Positions 48,439-61,300 are shown, numbered from the stretch's first letter. The stretch: 64,000 bases of DNA from Amia ocellicauda (GCF_036373705.1 NW_027102786.1:1-64000); one strand, 5' to 3'. Notes: generated by a model not told the origin, from the sequence alone. Numbers and translations: made by a program.

Positions 48439-49503
48439 TTGCATCTTTTACACACCAGAGGGCGACAAATCACGAGTTTTAACTTTGGATACACGCAATT
48501 TCATCATTATTTCAGATTTGACTTCCCCAAATACACAGGCATACAATAGATCTTGTTCTCCAACGTAAACGGTCCCTAGTAACTAGGGTACATTCGTAAA
48601 TAAATTGAGCATCATGGCTAGAAGTGACTAAATGTTGCCTAATCTTTCTCATCGAGAAATGACACAATTACAGCAACACAAAAAGGAACTCCACCGGACA
48701 GAGTTCAGTGCTCACAAGGAGCCTCATTCAACACACACGGTTCCATTCCCATTCATGCAAAGCACGAAAGTGTAAAACTTGGGAACATACTTGAGAGCAA
48801 AGATCACATTCAATCTCATTCAAGGCACGGATGTGAATGCAACGGGATGAAATTACTGAAATGATGCCTGCCCTCGAACTGTGATGATGGACTACCCGAC
48901 TCGCCAATAATATTGGGTTCTGGTGTATTGAAATACAGGAGCTGCTGGATTTGTGTGTTTTCTTACCCCCTCACCATAGTTTGTCAAATGTTTAAACAAC
49001 TGAACTTATATTCAAGGTTTGTTTCTCTTCATATGTTTTACTGGTTTACATTTGTCTCAGCAACCTGTTGAATGATTCTTCTGCTTTCAAAACAAAATGA
49101 CAACAGGATGAATGCACACACTTGAAAATACAATACATGCAATGTAATGCATCATAGTGATGCAACCTCCTTTCAGTTTCATACTGCATGTCAATTGAAA
49201 TCCTTACTGAAATGCACACCTTCTCAAGATTGCGCTTGACTGGCGTGTCAGGCACTCAATTACAGCTGTTTTATCAAGAGAATGTGTTCGTTTTGTAATA
49301 TATAGTTCCGGTCTGGTGTGGCACCCCAGCTAACGCACAACGTTGCCACAATGTTGCCACAACGTGGCGTGTTATCAGGGACTGTCTGCGGCGCGCTGGT
49401 GTGTCCCGGGCTTTAGAGTAGAGAGACAGTTCAACTGTAAGTATGAACGGCAGAAACGGATATTGCCTTCCCTTTAAGTAGAGCGTCAGGGACAGCCTCC
49501 CTG

Positions 49504-49623
49504 GCTTACGGCCATACTAGCCTGAATACGCCCGATCTCGTCCGATCTCGGAAGCTAAGCAGGCTCGGGCCTGGTCAGTACTTGGATGGGAGACCGCCTG
49601 GGAATACCAGGTGCTGTAAGCTT
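49504..49623 (+). rRNA. 5S rRNA copy 43
   Basis: Exact consensus. Upstream spacer type B, two 11-bp repeats. The spacer after it carries the fourth CTCAGCAA duplication (50241-50261). Confidence 0.96.
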
Positions 49624-50240
49624 TTGCATCTTTTACACACCAGAGGGCGACAAATCACGAGTTTTAACTTTGGATACACGCAATTTCATCATTATTTCAG
49701 ATTTGACTTCCCCAAATACACAGGCATACAATAGATCTTGTTCTCCAACGTAAACGGTCCCTAGTAACTAGGGTACATTCATAAATAAATTGAGCATCAT
49801 GGCTAGAAGTGACTAAATGTTGCCTAATCTTTCTCATCGAGAAATGACACAATTACAGCAACACAAAAAGGAACTCCACCGGACAAAGTTCAGTGCTCAC
49901 AAGGAGCCTCATTCAACACACACGGTTCCATTCCCATTCATGCAAAGCACGAAAGTGTAAAACTTGGGAACATACTTGAGAGCAAAGATCACATTCAATC
50001 TCATTCAAGGCACGGATGTGAATGCAACGGGATGAAATTACTGAAATGATGCCTGCCCTCGAACTGTGATGATGGACTACCCGACTCGCCAATAATATTG
50101 GGTTCTGGTGTATTGAAATACAGGAGCTGCTGGATTTGTGTGTTTTCTTACCCCCTCACCATAGTTTGTCAAATGTTTAAACAACTGAACTTATATTCAA
50201 GGTTTGTTTCTCTTCATATGTTTTACTGGTTTACATTTGT

Positions 50241-50261
50241 CTCAGCAACCTCAGCAAAAAT
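50241..50261 (+). repeat. CTCAGCAA duplication variant, after copy 43
   Basis: Same allele again after two units without it. Confidence 0.85.
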
Positions 50262-50680
50262 GATTCTTCTACTTTCAAAACAAAATGACAACAGGATGAA
50301 TGCACACACTTGAAAATACAATACATGCAATGTTATGCATCATAGTGATGCAACCTCCTTTCAGTTTCATACTGCATGTCAATTGAAATCCTTACTGAAA
50401 TGCACACCTTCTCAAGATTGCGCTTGACTGGCGTGTCAGGCACTCAATTACAGCTGTTTTATCAAGACAATGTGTTCGTTTTGTAATATATAGTTCCGGT
50501 CTGGTGTGGCACCCCAGCTAACGCACAACGTTGCCACAACGTTTCGTGTTAGCAGGGACTGTCTGCGGCGCGCTGGTGTGTCCCGGACTTTAGAGTAGAG
50601 AGACAGTTCAACTGCAAGTATGAGCGGCAGAAACGGATATTGCCTTCCCTTTAAGTAGAGCGTCAGGGACAGCCTCCCTG

Positions 50681-50800
50681 GCTTACGGCCATACTAGCCT
50701 GAATACGCCCGATCTCGTCCGATCTCGGAAGCTAAGCAGGCTCGGGCCTGGTCAGTACTTGGATGGGAGACCGCCTGGGAATACCAGGTGCTGTAAGCTT
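50681..50800 (+). rRNA. 5S rRNA copy 44
   Basis: Exact consensus. First unit of the higher-order repeat. Its spacer carries the linked markers GAAATTACAC, TTGGCTTCTGG and GTGTCATTTC, repeated 8,266 bp later after copy 51. Upstream spacer type A, one 11-bp repeat. Confidence 0.96.
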
Positions 50801-51865
50801 TTGCATCTTTTACACACCAGAGGGCGACAAATCACGAGTTTTAACTTTGGATACTCGCAATTTCATCATTATTTCAGATTTGACTTCCCCAAATACACAG
50901 GCATACAATAGATCTTGTTCTCCAACGTAAACGGTCCCTAGTAACTAGGGTACATTCGTAAATAAATTGAGCATCATGGCTAGAAGTGACTAAATGTTGC
51001 CTAATCTTTCTCATCGAGAAATTACACAATTACAGCAACACAAAAAGGAACTCCACCGGACAAAGTTCAGTGCTCACAAGGAGCCTCATTCAACACACAC
51101 GGTTCCATTCCCATTCATGCAAAGCACGAAAGTGTAAAACTTGGGAACATACTTGAGAGCAAAGATCACATTCAATCTCATTCAAGGCACGGATGTGAAT
51201 GCAACGGGATGAAATTACTGAAATGATGCCTGCCCTCGAACTGTGATGATGGACTACCCGACTCGCCAATAATATTGGCTTCTGGTGTATTGAAATACAG
51301 GAGCTGCTGGATTTGTGTCATTTCTTACCCCCTCACCATAGTTTGTCAAATGTTTAAACAACTGAACTTATATTCAAGGTTTGTTTCTCTTCATATGTTT
51401 TACTGGTTTACATTTGTCTCAGCAACCTGTTGAATGATTCTTCTGCTTTCAAAACAAAATGACAACAGGATGAATGCACACACTTGAAAATACAATACAT
51501 GCAATGTTATGCATCATAGTGATGCAACCTCCTTTCAGTTTCATACTGCATGTCAATTGAAATCCTTACTGAAATGCACACCTTCTCAAGATTGCGCTTG
51601 ACTGGCGTGTCAGGCACTCAATTACAGCTGTTTTATCAAGACAATGTGTTCGTTTTGTAAAATATAGTTCCGGTCTGGTGTGGCACCCCAGCTAACGCAC
51701 AACGTTGCCACAATGTTGCCACAACGTGGCGTGTTAGCAGGGACTGTCTGCGGCGCGCTGGTGTGTCCCGGGCTTTAGAGTAGAGAGACAGTTCAACTGT
51801 AAGTATGAACGGCAGAAACGGATATTGCCTTCCCTTTAAGTAGAGCGTCAGGGACAGCCTCCCTG

Positions 51866-51985
51866 GCTTACGGCCATACTAGCCTGAATACGCCCGATCT
51901 CGTCCGATCTCGGAAGCCAAGCAGGCTCGGGCCTGGTCAGTACTTGGATGGGAGACCGCCTGGGAATACCAGGTGCTGTAAGCTT
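51866..51985 (+). rRNA. 5S rRNA copy 45 (C53 class)
   Basis: Differs only by T53C. Corresponds to copy 52 in the second block. The 3' spacer is the common GCATC / TTTGACTTCC form, unlike most C53 copies. Upstream spacer type B, two 11-bp repeats. Confidence 0.94.
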
Positions 51986-52842
51986 TTGCATCTTTTACAC
52001 ACCAGAGGGCGACAAATCACGAGTTTTAACTTTGGATACACGCAATTTCATCATTATTTCAGATTTGACTTCCCCAAATACACAGGCATACAATAGATCT
52101 TGTTCTCCAACGTAAACGGTCCCTAGTAACTAGGGTACATTCGTAAATAAATTGAGCATCATGGCTAGAAGTGACTAAATGTTGCCTAATCTTTCTCATC
52201 GAGAAATGACACAATTACAGCAACACAAAAAGGAACTCCACCGGACAAAGTTCAGTGCTCACAAGGAGCCTCATTCAACACACACGGTTCCATTCCCATT
52301 CATGCAAAGCACGAAAGTGTAAAACTTGGGAACATACTTGAGAGCAAAGATCACATTCAATCTCATTCAAGGCACGAATGTGAATGCAACGGGATGAAAT
52401 TACTGAAATGATGCCTGCCCTCGAACTGTGATGATGGACTACCCGACTCGCCAATAATATTGGGTTCTGGTGTATTGAAATACAGGAGCTGCTGGATTTG
52501 TGTGTTTTCTTACCCCCTCACCATAGTTTGTCAAATGTTTAAACAACTGAACTTATATTCAAGGTTTGTTTCTCTTCATATGTTTTACTGGTTTACATTT
52601 GTCTCAGCAACCTGTTGAATGATTCTTCTGCTTTCAAAACAAAATGACAACAGGATGAATGCACACACTTGAAAATACAATACATGCAATGTTATGCATC
52701 ATAGTGATGCAACCTCCTTTCAGTTTCATACTGCATGTCAATTGAAATCCTTACTGAAATGCACACCTTCTCAAGATTGCGCTTGAATGGCGTGTCAGGC
52801 ACTCAATTACAGCTGTTTTATCAAGACAATGTGTTCGTTTTG

Positions 52843-52858
52843 TAATACATAGGTCTGG
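52843..52858 (+). repeat. 5-bp deletion marker before copy 46
   Basis: Same allele as before copy 36, here in the unit after copy 45, with the linked GCTTGAATGGCG just upstream. Confidence 0.88.
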
Positions 52859-53034
52859 TGTGGCACCCCAGCTAACGCACAACGTTGCCACAACGTTTCG
52901 TGTTAGCAGGGACTGTCTGCGGCGTGCTGGTGTGTCCCGGACTTTAGAGTAGAGAGACAGTTCAACTGTAAGTATGAGCGGCAGAAACGGATATTGCCTT
53001 CCCTTTAAGTAGAGCGTCAGGGACAGCCTCCCTG

Positions 53035-53154
53035 GCTTACGGCCATACTAGCCTGAATACGCCCGATCTCGTCCGATCTCGGAAACTAAGCAGGCTCGGG
53101 CCTGGTCAGTACTTGGATGGGAGACCGCCTGGGAATACCAGGTGCTGTAAGCTT
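53035..53154 (+). rRNA. 5S rRNA copy 46 (A51 lineage)
   Basis: One change, G51A. Same flanks as copies 36 and 53, including the 5-bp deletion upstream (52843-52858). It appears to be the donor of the 3' half of copy 48. Confidence 0.9.
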
Positions 53155-54219
53155 TTGCATCTTTTACACACCAGAGGGCGACAAATCACGAGTTTTAACT
53201 TTGGATACACGCAATTTCATCATTATTTCAGATTTGACTTCCCCAAATACACAGGCATACAATAGATCTTGTTCTCCAATGTAAACGGTCCCTAGTAACT
53301 AGGGTACATTCGTAAATAAATTGAGCATCATGGCTAGAAGTGACTAAATGTTGCCTAATCTTTCTCATCGAGAAATGACACAATTACAGCAACACAAAAA
53401 GGAACTCCACCGGACAAAGTTCAGTGCTCACAAGGAGCCTCATTCAACACACACGGTTCCATTCCCATTCATGCAAAGCACGAAAGTGTAAAACTTGGGA
53501 ACATACTTGAGAGCAAAGATCACATTCAATCTCATTCAAGGCACGGATGTGAATGCAACGGGATGAAATTACTGAAATGATGCCTGCCCTCGAACTGTGA
53601 TGATGGACTACCCGACTCGCCAATAATATTGGGTTCTGGTGTATTGAAATACAGGAGCTGCTGGATTTGTGTGTTTTCTTACCCCCTCACCATAGTTTGT
53701 CAAATGTTTAAACAACTGAACTTATATTCAAGGTTTGTTTCTCTTCATATGTTTTACTGGTTTACATTTGTCTCAGCAACCTGTTGAATGATTCTTCTGC
53801 TTTCAAAACAAAATGACAACAGGATGAATGCACACACTTGTAAAAACAATACATGCAATGTTATGCATCATAGTGATGCAACCTCCTTTCAGTTTCATAC
53901 TGCATGTCAATTGAAATCCTTACTGAAATGCACACCTTCTCAAGATTGCGCTTGACTGGCGTGTCAGGCACTCAATTACAGCTGTTTTATCAAGACAATG
54001 TGTTCGTTTTGTAATATATAGTTCCGGTCTGGTGTGGCACCCCAGCTAACGCACAACGTTGCCACAATGTTGCCACAACGTGGCGTGTTAGCAGGGACTG
54101 TCTGCGGCGCGCTGGTGTGTCCCGGGCTTTAGAGTAGAGAGACAGTTCAACTGTAAGTATGAACGGCAGAAACGGATATTGCCTTCCCTTTAAGTAGAGC
54201 GTCAGGGACAGCATTCCTA

Positions 54220-54339
54220 GCTTACGGCCATACTAGCCTGAATACGCCCGATCTCGTCCGATCTCGGAAGCTAAGCAGGCTCGGGCCTGGTCAGTACTTG
54301 GATGGGAGACCGCCTGGGAATACCAGGTGCTGTAAGCTT
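54220..54339 (+). rRNA. 5S rRNA copy 47
   Basis: Exact consensus with the copy 37 lineage flanks. The spacer after it lacks one A (TCATTCAGGC, about 54720-54729). This 1-bp loss is shared only with unit 49 and marks the 2,369-bp duplication. Confidence 0.95.
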
Positions 54340-55403
54340 TTGCATCTTTTACACACCAGAGGGCGACATATCACGAGTTTTAACTTTGGATACACGCAAT
54401 TTCATCATTATTTCAGATTTGACTTCCCCAAATACACAGGCATACAATAGATCTTGTTCTCCAATGTAAACGGTCCCTAGTAACTAGGGTACATTCATAA
54501 ATAAATTGAGCATCATGGCTAGAAGTGACTAAATGTTGCCTAATCTTTCTCATCGAGAAATGACAGAATTACAGCAACACAAAAAGGAACTCCACCGGAC
54601 AAAGTTCAGTGCTCACAAGGAGCCTCATTCAACACACACGGTTCCATTCCCATTCATGCAAAGCACGAAAGTGTAAAACTTGGGAACATACTTGAGAGCA
54701 AAGATCACATTCAATCTCATTCAGGCACGGATGTGAATGCAACAAGATGAAATTACTGAAATGATGCCTGCCCTCGAACTGTGATGATGGACTACCCGAC
54801 TCGCCAATAATATTGGGTTCTGGTGTATTGAAATACAGGAGCTGCTGGATTTGTGTGTTTTCTTACCCCCTCACCATAGTTTGTCAAATGTTTAAACAAC
54901 TGAACTTATATTCAAGGTTTGTTTCTCTTCATATGTTTTACTGGTTTACATTTGTCTCAGCAACCTGTTGAATGATTCTTCTGCTTTCAAAACAAAATGA
55001 CAACAGGATGAATGCACACACTTGAAAATACAATACATGCAATGTTATGCATCATAGTGATGCAACCTCCTTTCAGTTTCATACTGCATGTCAATTTAAA
55101 TCCTTACTGAAATGCACACCTTCTCAAGATTGCGCTTGACTGGCGTGTCAGGCACTCAATTACAGCTGTTTTATCAAGACAATGTGTTCGTTTTGTAATA
55201 TATAGTTCCGGTCTGGTGTGGCACCCCAGCTAACGCACAACGTTGCCACAATGTTGCCACAACGTGGCGTGTTAGCAGGGACTGTCTGCGGCGCGCTGGT
55301 GTGTCCCGGGCTTTAGAGTAGAGAGACAGTTCAACTGTAAGTATGAACGGCAGAAACGGATATTGCCTTCCCTTTAAGTAGAGCGTCAGGGACAGCCTCC
55401 CTG

Positions 55404-55523
55404 GCTTACGGCCATACTAGCCTGAATACGCCCGATCTCGTCCGATCTCGGAAGCTAAGCAGGCTTGGGCCTGGTCAGTACTTGGATGGGAGACCGCCTG
55501 GGAATACCAGGTGCTGTAAGCTT
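55404..55523 (+). rRNA. 5S rRNA copy 48 (apparent chimera)
   Basis: One change, C63T (CpG, A box). Upstream flank and T63 match copy 50/55. From position 92 on, and through its 3' spacer (CCAATGTAAAC, CTTGTAAAAAC, CAGCATTCC), it matches copy 46 instead. It is best explained as the product of an unequal crossover inside the gene, between positions 63 and 92. Both promoter boxes remain usable. Confidence 0.9.
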
Positions 55524-56588
55524 TTGCATCTTTTACACACCAGAGGGCGACAAATCACGAGTTTTAACTTTGGATACACGCAATTTCATCATTATTTCAG
55601 ATTTGACTTCCCCAAATACACAGGCATACAATAGATCTTGTTCTCCAATGTAAACGGTCCCTAGTAACTAGGGTACATTCGTAAATAAATTGAGCATCAT
55701 GGCTAGAAGTGACTAAATGTTGCCTAATCTTTCTCATCGAGAAATGACACAATTACAGCAACACAAAAAGGAACTCCACCGGACAAAGTTCAGTGCTCAC
55801 AAGGAGCCTCATTCAACACACACGGTTCCATTCCCATTCATGCAAAGCACGAAAGTGTAAAACTTGGGAACATACTTGAGAGCAAAGATCACATTCAATC
55901 TCATTCAAGGCACGGATGTGAATGCAACGGGATGAAATTACTGAAATGATGCCTGCCCTCGAACTGTGATGATGGACTACCCGACTCGCCAATAATATTG
56001 GGTTCTGGTGTATTGAAATACAGGAGCTGCTGGATTTGTGTGTTTTCTTACCCCCTCACCATAGTTTGTCAAATGTTTAAACAACTGAACTTATATTCAA
56101 GGTTTGTTTCTCTTCATATGTTTTACTGGTTTACATTTGTCTCAGCAACCTGTTGAATGATTCTTCTGCTTTCAAAACAAAATGACAACAGGATGAATGC
56201 ACACACTTGTAAAAACAATACATGCAATGTTATGCATCATAGTGATGCAACCTCCTTTCAGTTTCATACTGCATGTCAATTGAAATCCTTACTGAAATGC
56301 ACACCTTCTCAAGATTGCGCTTGACTGGCGTGTCAGGCACTCAATTACAGCTGTTTTATCAAGACAATGTGTTCGTTTTGTAATATATAGTTCCGGTCTG
56401 GTGTGGCACCCCAGCTAACGCACAACGTTGCCACAATGTTGCCACAACGTGGCGTGTTAGCAGGGACTGTCTGCGGCGCGCTGGTGTGTCCCGGGCTTTA
56501 GAGTAGAGAGACAGTTCAACTGTAAGTATGAACGGCAGAAACGGATATTGCCTTCCCTTTAAGTAGAGCGTCAGGGACAGCATTCCTA

Positions 56589-56708
56589 GCTTACGGCCAT
56601 ACTAGCCTGAATACGCCCGATCTCGTCCGATCTCGGAAGCTAAGCAGGCTCGGGCCTGGTCAGTACTTGGATTGGAGACCGCCTGGGAATACCAGGTGCT
56701 GTAAGCTT
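56589..56708 (+). rRNA. 5S rRNA copy 49
   Basis: Duplicate of copy 47 at 2,369 bp, with one private later change, G85T in the C box, opening G85:C92. Carries the lineage flanks of copies 37, 47 and 54. Confidence 0.86.
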
Positions 56709-57772
56709 TTGCATCTTTTACACACCAGAGGGCGACATATCACGAGTTTTAACTTTGGATACACGCAATTTCATCATTATTTCAGATTTGACTTCCCCAA
56801 ATACACAGGCATACAATAGATCTTGTTCTCCAATGTAAACGGTCCCTAGTAACTAGGGTACATTCATAAATAAATTGAGCATCATGGCTAGAAGTGACTA
56901 AATGTTGCCTAATCTTTCTCATCGAGAAATGACAGAATTACAGCAACACAAAAAGGAACTCCACCGGACAAAGTTCAGTGCTCACAAGGAGCCTCATTCA
57001 ACACACACGGTTCCATTCCCATTCATGCAAAGCACGAAAGTGTAAAACTTGGGAACATACTTGAGAGCAAAGATCACATTCAATCTCATTCAGGCACGGA
57101 TGTGAATGCAACAAGATGAAATTACTGAAATGATGCCTGCCCTCGAACTGTGATGATGGACTACCCGACTCGCCAATAATATTGGGTTCTGGTGTATTGA
57201 AATACAGGAGCTGCTGGATTTGTGTGTTTTCTTACCCCCTCACCATAGTTTGTCAAATGTTTAAACAACTGAACTTATATTCAAGGTTTGTTTCTCTTCA
57301 TATGTTTTACTGGTTTACATTTGTCTCAGCAACCTGTTGAATGATTCTTCTGCTTTCAAAACAAAATGACAACAGGATGAATGCACACACTTGAAAATAC
57401 AATACATGCAATGTTATGCATCATAGTGATGCAACCTCCTTTCAGTTTCATACTGCATGTCAATTTAAATCCTTACTGAAATGCACACCTTCTCAAGATT
57501 GCGCTTGACTGGCGTGTCAGGCACTCAATTACAGCTGTTTTATCAAGACAATGTGTTCGTTTTGTAATATATAGTTCCGGTCTGGTGTGGCACCCCAGCT
57601 AACGCACAACGTTGCCACAATGTTGCCACAACGTGGCGTGTTAGCAGGGACTGTCTGCGGCGCGCTGGTGTGTCCCGGGCTTTAGAGTAGAGAGACAGTT
57701 CAACTGTAAGTATGAACGGCAGAAACGGATATTGCCTTCCCTTTAAGTAGAGCGTCAGGGACAGCCTCCCTG

Positions 57773-57892
57773 GCTTACGGCCATACTAGCCTGAATACGC
57801 CCGATCTCGTCCGATCTCGGAAGCTAAGCAGGCTTGGGCCTGGTCAGTACTTGGATGGGAGACTGCCTGGAAATACCAGGTGCTGTAAGCTT
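57773..57892 (+). rRNA. 5S rRNA copy 50
   Basis: Three changes: C63T and C92T (both CpG) and G99A, the same allele as copy 55. C92T leaves a wobble in helix IV. The spacer after it has private changes (GAGCTTCATT, GAATGAAACGGG, GAAATTATGCC). Confidence 0.84.
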
Positions 57893-58946
57893 TTGCATCT
57901 TTTACACACCAGAGGGCGACAAATCACGAGTTTTAACTTTGGATACACGCAATTTCATCATTATTTCAGATTTGACTTCCCCAAATACACAGGCATACAA
58001 TAGATCTTGTTCTCCAACGTAAACGGTCCCTAGTAACTAGGGTACATTCGTAAATAAATTGAGCATCATGGCTAGAAGTGACTAAATGTTGCCTAATCTT
58101 TCTCATCGAGAAATGACACAATTACAGCAACACAAAAAGGAACTCCACCGGACAAAGTTCAGTGCTCACAAGGAGCTTCATTCAACACATACGGTTCCAT
58201 TCCCATTCATGCAAAGCACGAAAGTGTAAAACTTGGGAACATACTTGAGAGCAAAGATCACATTCAATCTCATTCAAGGCACGGATGTGAATGAAACGGG
58301 ATGAAATTACTGAAATTATGCCTGCCCTCGAACTGTGATGATGGACTACCCGACTCGCCAATAATATTGGGTTCTGGTGTATTGAAGTACAGGAGCTGCT
58401 GGATTTGTGTGTTTTCTTACCCCCTCACCATAGTTTGTCAAATGTTTAAACAACTGAACTTATATTCAAGGTTTGTTTCTCTTCATATGTTTTACTGGTT
58501 TACATTTGTCTCAGCAACCTGTTGAATGATTCTTCTGCTTTCAAAACAAAATGACAACAGGATGAATGCACACACTTGAAAATACAATACATGCAATGTT
58601 ATGCATCATAGTGATGCAACCTCCTTTCAGTTTCATACTGCATGTCAATTGAAATCCTTACTGAAATGCACACCTTCTCAAGATTGCGCTTGACTGGCGT
58701 GTCAGGCACTCAATTACAGCTGTTTTATCAAGACAATGTGTTCGTTTTGTAATATATAGTTCCGGTCTGGTGTGGCACCCCAGCTAACGCACAACGTTGC
58801 CACAACGTTTCGTGTTAGCAGGGACTGTCTGCGGCGCGCTGGTGTGTCCCGGACTTTAGAGTAGAGAGACAGTTCAATTGCAAGTATGAGCGGCAGAAAC
58901 GGATATTGCCTTCCCTTTAAGTAGAGCGTCAGGGACAGCCTCTCTG

Positions 58947-59066
58947 GCTTACGGCCATACTAGCCTGAATACGCCCGATCTCATCCGATCTCGGAAGCTA
59001 AGCAGGCTCGGGCCTGGTCAGTACTTGGATGGGAGACCGCCTGGGAATACCAGGTGCTGTAAGCTT
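58947..59066 (+). rRNA. 5S rRNA copy 51 (A37 lineage)
   Basis: One change, G37A. Its 5' flank and G37A match copy 38, while its 3' spacer (GAAATTACAC, GTGTCATTTC) matches copy 44. The junction of the second higher-order block therefore lies in or just after this gene, a second case of a breakpoint near the coding part. Confidence 0.9.
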
Positions 59067-60131
59067 TTGCATCTTTTACACACCAGAGGGCGACAAATCA
59101 CGAGTTTTAACTTTGGATACACGCAATTTCATCATTATTTCAGATTTGACTTCCCCAAATACACAGGCATACAATAGATCTTGTTCTCCAACGTAAACGG
59201 TCCCTAGTAACTAGGGTACATTCGTAAATAAATTGAGCATCATGGCTAGAAGTGACTAAATGTTGCCTAATCTTTCTCATCGAGAAATTACACAATTACA
59301 GCAACACAAAAAGGAACTCCACCGGACAAAGTTCAGTGCTCACAAGGAGCCTCATTCAACACACACGGTTCCATTCCCATTCATGCAAAGCACGAAAGTG
59401 TAAAACTTGGGAACATACTTGAGAGCAAAGATCACATTCAATCTCATTCAAGGCACGGATGTGAATGCAACGGGATGAAATTACTGAAATGATGCCTGCC
59501 CTCGAACTGTGATGATGGACTACCCGACTCGCCAATAATATTGGCTTCTGGTGTATTGAAATACAGGAGCTGCTGGATTTGTGTCATTTCTTACCCCCTC
59601 ACCATAGTTTGTCAAATGTTTAAACAACTGAACTTATATTCAAGGTTTGTTTCTCTTCATATGTTTTACTGGTTTACATTTGTCTCAGCAACCTGTTGAA
59701 TGATTCTTCTGCTTTCAAAACAAAATGACAACAGGATGAATGCACACACTTGAAAATACAATACATGCAATGTTATGCATCATAGTGATGCAACCTCCTT
59801 TCAGTTTCATACTGCATGTCAATTGAAATCCTTACTGAAATGCACACCTTCTCAAGATTGCGCTTGACTGGCGTGTCAGGCACTCAATTACAGCTGTTTT
59901 ATCAAGACAATGTGTTCGTTTTGTAAAATATAGTTCCGGTCTGGTGTGGCACCCCAGCTAACGCACAACGTTGCCACAATGTTGCCACAACGTGGCGTGT
60001 TAGCAGGGACTGTCTGCGGCGCGCTGGTGTGTCCCGGGCTTTAGAGTAGAGAGACAGTTCAACTGTAAGTATGAACGGCAGAAACGGATATTGCCTTCCC
60101 TTTAAGTAGAGCGTCAGGGACAGCCTCCCTG

Positions 60132-60251
60132 GCTTACGGCCATACTAGCCTGAATACGCCCGATCTCGTCCGATCTCGGAAGCCAAGCAGGCTCGGGCCT
60201 GGTCAGTACTTGGATGGGAGACCGCCTGGGAATACCAGGTCCTGTAAGCTT
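60132..60251 (+). rRNA. 5S rRNA copy 52 (C53 class)
   Basis: T53C, as in its partner copy 45, plus private G110C beside the terminal stem. Upstream spacer type B, two 11-bp repeats. Confidence 0.89.
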
Positions 60252-61108
60252 TTGCATCTTTTACACACCAGAGGGCGACAAATCACGAGTTTTAACTTTG
60301 GATACACGCAATTTCATCATTATTTCAGATTTGACTTCCCCAAATACACAGGCATACAATAGATCTTGTTCTCCAACGTAAACGGTCCCTAGTAACTAGG
60401 GTACATTCGTAAATAAATTGAGCATCATGGCTAGAAGTGACTAAATGTTGCCTAATCTTTCTCATCGAGAAATGACACAATTACAGCAACACAAAAAGGA
60501 ACTCCACCGGACAAAGTTCAGTGCTCACAAGGAGCCTCATTCAACACACACGGTTCCATTCCCATTCATGCAAAGCACGAAAGTGTAAAACTTGGGAACA
60601 TACTTGAGAGCAAAGATCACATTCAATCTCATTCAAGGCACGGATGTGAATGCAACGGGATGAAATTACTGAAATGATGCCTGCCCTCGAACTGTGATGA
60701 TGGACTACCTGACTCGCCAATAATATTGGGTTCTGGTGTATTGAAATACAGGAGCTGCTGGATTTGTGTGTTTTCTTACCCCCTCACCATAGTTTGTCAA
60801 ATGTTTAAACAACTGAACTTATATTCAAGGTTTGTTTCTCTTCATATGTTTTACTGGTTTACATTTGTCTCAGCAACCTGTTGAATGATTCTTCTGCTTT
60901 CAAAACAAAATGACAACAGGATGAATGCACACACTTGAAAATACAATACATGCAATGTTATGCATCATAGTGATGCAACCTCCTTTCAGTTTCATACTGC
61001 ATGTCAATTGAAATCCTTACTGAAATGCACACCTTCTCAAGATTGCGCTTGAATGGCGTGTCAGGCACTCAATTACAGCTGTTTTATCAAGACAATGTGT
61101 TCGTTTTG

Positions 61109-61124
61109 TAATACATAGGTCTGG
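61109..61124 (+). repeat. 5-bp deletion marker before copy 53
   Basis: Third carrier, exactly 8,266 bp after the one before copy 46. Confidence 0.88.
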
Positions 61125-61300
61125 TGTGGCACCCCAGCTAACGCACAACGTTGCCACAACGTTTCGTGTTAGCAGGGACTGTCTGCGGCGTGCTGGTGTG
61201 TCCCGGACTTTAGAGTAGAGAGACAGTTCAACTGTAAGTATGAGCGGCAGAAACGGATATTGCCTTCCCTTTAAGTAGAGCGTCAGGGACAGCCTCCCTG

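Larger units (their letters stand above)
53098..57864 (+). repeat. Nested 2,369-bp tandem duplication
   Basis: Unit 49 repeats unit 47 and the flank of copy 48 repeats that of copy 46, at 2,369 bp. Both halves share the 1-bp loss in TCATTCAGGC, which unit 54 lacks. Limits are approximate, set by gene positions 63 and 92 of copies 46, 48 and 50. Confidence 0.82.
50681..58946 (+). repeat. Higher-order repeat, first block (copies 44-50)
   Basis: Seven units whose marker pattern recurs in copies 51-55. Copies 44-47 lie exactly 8,266 bp before 51-54. Removing the nested 2,369-bp duplication leaves a five-unit block of about 5.9 kb (units 44, 45, 46, 47, 50). Confidence 0.85.
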
